Source: Seminavis robusta (taxonomy: Eukaryota > Bacillariophyta > Bacillariophyceae > Naviculales > Naviculaceae). From it: 26,759 nucleotides of DNA. The stretch spans positions 1-26,759 of the forward strand of contig CAICTM010001562.1 of NCBI GenBank assembly GCA_903772945.1, written 5' to 3'. Position 1 is the first letter of the stretch. Each line of letters begins with the position of its first letter. The notes under the pieces are model-generated. The model ran no database searches. It had not been told where the DNA came from and worked only from the letters and a program-made list of their open reading frames with translations. This document shows positions 24,532-26,759 of this stretch, one piece after another. The translations under genes and the position numbers were made by a program.

Positions 24532-26759
24532 ATGGACCTTGAGACGCTTCCTCTGCTCCAGCATTCTTCATCTTCAAACAACAGCAGCGCCAGCACCAAC
24601 ATCCTTGTTCAGTCCACAAAGGCTTCAGACAAGCCTTCTTTTGAATCTGATCCAATCATCCACCAATCTGATCCTACAACCATGACTCAGCACCATTGAC
24701 CGCATTCAATTCCAGGAGCTCCTCAGCACATTGGGAAAACCAAAGAAAAGACCAAGCTTACAGAACGCCCCTCGGCTGGAGGTATCAACCACACTGGAGC
24801 TGGACAGGATCCGGCTCATGATGGACTGGGAAAGGAACACCAAAGACCCTATGCCTACAGGGGTTTTCATGGAGACGACCACCTAAAACATCACACTACA
24901 CTCCCGCCCATTGAATTTGGCATGCAGAAGAGGACTGAATGGATTCCCCCAGTCTCTATTCTCGATTTGACTGAGTCAATATGCCTCTGGGTCCCATGTC
25001 TTTAGCCTCTCTCATCGCCTTTGAAAGTATGATGACTGGACATGGAATGGAAGGGGTCTTCCAGCTTGTTGTTGGAGAATCATCAATACTCAACACTATT
25101 AAAACAATCAACATGTTAACTGCTCCTGGACAGGTTCAGAATTCTATGATGGAAAAATGGCATCAGGACCTACACAGTCAATGGGTCGGACTCATCGATG
25201 CCATGGTATCTGACAGCACATCCGTTTGCCAGTAGTGATTTGACAAACCTTGCCTGGTCAGGAAAGGCGTTCTAAATTCTTGCACTGATGCATCCCAGGA
25301 GAACTAAATCAATGTTTCCTCGAGCCAAACACAATGGGCCCCACTTCTCTTGGCTCTTCTGCAGAAAGATACAGACCTTCTCTCAGCAGATTGAAACCTC
25401 AAGCCAAGCTACTTCACTTGGACATCACAATGTTCCCTGGGGAGAATGTTTCCATGTATGTTGTCGATGCAAGCAAGATCATCAAAGAGATTCATTTAAA
25501 CTTTATGTCCAGTTGATCCCATGCCTGACTAACCAGCACGTCTTTGAGGGGTCTCATTGGCTTGTGGGATGTCCATTTTTTCGATCACAAAGTCCAGAGC
25601 TTTTGTCAATAGTTACATCAACGGATTTTATAGCAACTATGGGAACAAACAAATTGGAAGCAACTTGACATTTGAATGACTTGGATGCCCTCTATCGGGT
25701 CCTCATCACACAGAAAACTTATGAGCCTGTCCCAACATCTTGGACTCCAAGGGATCCCAGGCCAAAGCCTTCCAGGCAAGCAATTGACAAAAGCAGTTGA
25801 GGCAAAGTTTGGGAGTCTCACCCAGGATCGAAACAGTGGATCAGCCAGTGGCGGTACCCGTTCCTCGTGGGAGCGCCTGCTTTGATTGTGGAGCTACTGA
25901 TCATCATAAAAACGATCCAGCATGTCCCAAGCGAGTGCTCCCAAGGACATCGGTCTGAGTGCTGAAACACACTCCAAACTCACAACTTCTTACAAAAGAC
26001 AAGCTTGCTTCCAGCCTCAAAGGGAGAACATTCCCGAGAGATGCCCAACACAACCATTTCTGATGATGGGAAGGTGGTTGCTAATACTGTCGCAAACTGT
26101 GGAAGGTTCTCACAAAGGCACCAGTTGCTCATTTCACCAGTGTACATCGTGGGTTCCGCAAGTTTTCCTTACAAGGCACCCTTTTCTGGTGGCAACATCT
26201 ACTCCTACCAACCGCTGCTCCAGCATCAGCCTGCCTCCAATCACTGCTGGTGGAACACCTTTCTTCTTCCACCATGATTACCTTGTCCGCTGCTGACGTC
26301 CCTGTTCTAGACACTGATGAGTTTATATCACGCCAGTCCCAATGTTGGGTATGATTTTGATTCCATGCAGTTCAACATGGCAAGCAGTAGATCTCAGTTC
26401 TGATGAGACCTCCGCTCTCTTCAGACTACCTACAATGGGGCTTTCATGTGACGCTTCGGCAGAATAACACACTGTGGCTAACAGTGTTTCTCATTGCCTA
26501 TCTTTTGCCCATTTTTACCTTTCTATCTCGGGTCATTCCTTCTATGTATTGAGGGAGAAGATGAGTCGCTAGCAGACATTTATCAAATACACTTCGAGTT
26601 CCAGCCCTTGATTCTTGGAGTAGCAACCTTTCTTCAGTCCACCGCTAAAATGGCTGATGTTGTCTCTGCTCCCATATCTTTCCCCACCATTCCTCATTGG
26701 ACTATGTCTCCGGGTCGGATGTTGTGTTTGTCTTCTCTTGGTTTTACAACTTGCTTCTA
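24532..26759 (+). pseudogene. retroelement gag (Copia-like), frameshifted; runs off window end
   Basis: The likely start is ATG 24532 (MDLETLPLLQ, then Ser-rich). A TGA interrupts at about 24696; the same frame continues to 24978 or so, where the coding-like frame moves to the one open from 24981 (MSLASLIAFESMMTGHGMEG). It moves again to the 25334 frame (LKPQAKLLHLDITMFPGEN, then SMYVVDASKIIKEIHLNFM). Near 25878-25925 a zinc-knuckle-like motif (CFDCGATDHHKNDPAC) is in yet another frame. This order (helical core, FPGENVSMYVV, knuckle) is that of gag proteins of Copia-like diatom elements as I remember them. After 26280 only short fragments are readable and no protease or integrase motif is certain. 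Inactive. Confidence 0.65.
25878..25925 (+). other. gag zinc knuckle
   Basis: The frame encodes CFDCGATDHHKNDPAC, a CX2C…H…C nucleocapsid-type knuckle that binds packaged RNA in intact elements. The His to last Cys spacing (5 or 6) is one or two longer than the canonical 4, depending on which His is taken. Confidence 0.65.

Overview
The window looks like nuclear DNA of a diatom, most likely a raphid pennate species with a repeat-rich genome. The main evidence is an intronless fucoxanthin chlorophyll a/c protein gene (Lhcf type) whose N-terminus carries the diatom plastid-import signature (…VAFAP). A gene with short GT-AG introns (75 and 104 nt), a long ankyrin protein of the kind common in diatoms, a nucleus-encoded mitochondrial ribosomal protein with a presequence, and Ty3/gypsy and Copia-like retroelement remnants all fit. 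The species cannot be fixed from the sequence alone.

Layout. 1-4.1 kb: the Lhcf gene (1733-2332, minus) between stretches holding diverged copies of a dispersed repeat. 4.1-8.4 kb: a three-exon gene for a very long coiled-coil protein of unknown function (plus); its last part is out of frame by two bases and its 3' end runs into a degenerate tandem repeat (8.38-9.04 kb). 9.2-11.4 kb: a 730-residue protein with 13 ankyrin-like repeats and a polyproline/acidic tail (minus). 12.2-12.6 kb: mitochondrial ribosomal protein mL54 (plus), divergent from the ankyrin gene across 807 bp. 13.4-13.8 kb: a compact foldback element with 16-bp inverted ends, filled with about 18 copies of a GTCTCCTA motif. 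15.5-18.3 kb: a Crypton-like unit on the minus strand, made of an intact tyrosine recombinase and a downstream Gln/Pro-rich second ORF. That second ORF is in the same frame after a single TAG and is broken by an 11-bp and a 70-bp tandem duplication. 18.3-19.9 kb: tandem repeats, a perfect hairpin followed by a T run, and one possible exon. 20.0-23.2 kb: two inverted LTRs about 425 bp long. One is the 3' LTR of a minus-strand gypsy element (with integrase C-terminus and polypurine tract). The other is the 5' LTR of a plus-strand copy that appears to have inserted into that integrase and is followed by a broken gag. The minus-strand element itself cuts an acidic-tailed ORF. 23.2 kb to the end: leader repeats and a frameshifted gag with a zinc knuckle from a second, Copia-like retroelement.

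The host genes are functionally unrelated (light harvesting, a structural coiled coil, an ankyrin scaffold, mitochondrial translation) and each has its own promoter. The right half is a nest of mobile elements in different states of decay. The most unusual items are the Crypton-like recombinase with its linked ORF, the GTCTCCTA-filled foldback element, and a cluster of very young tandem duplications around the Crypton.
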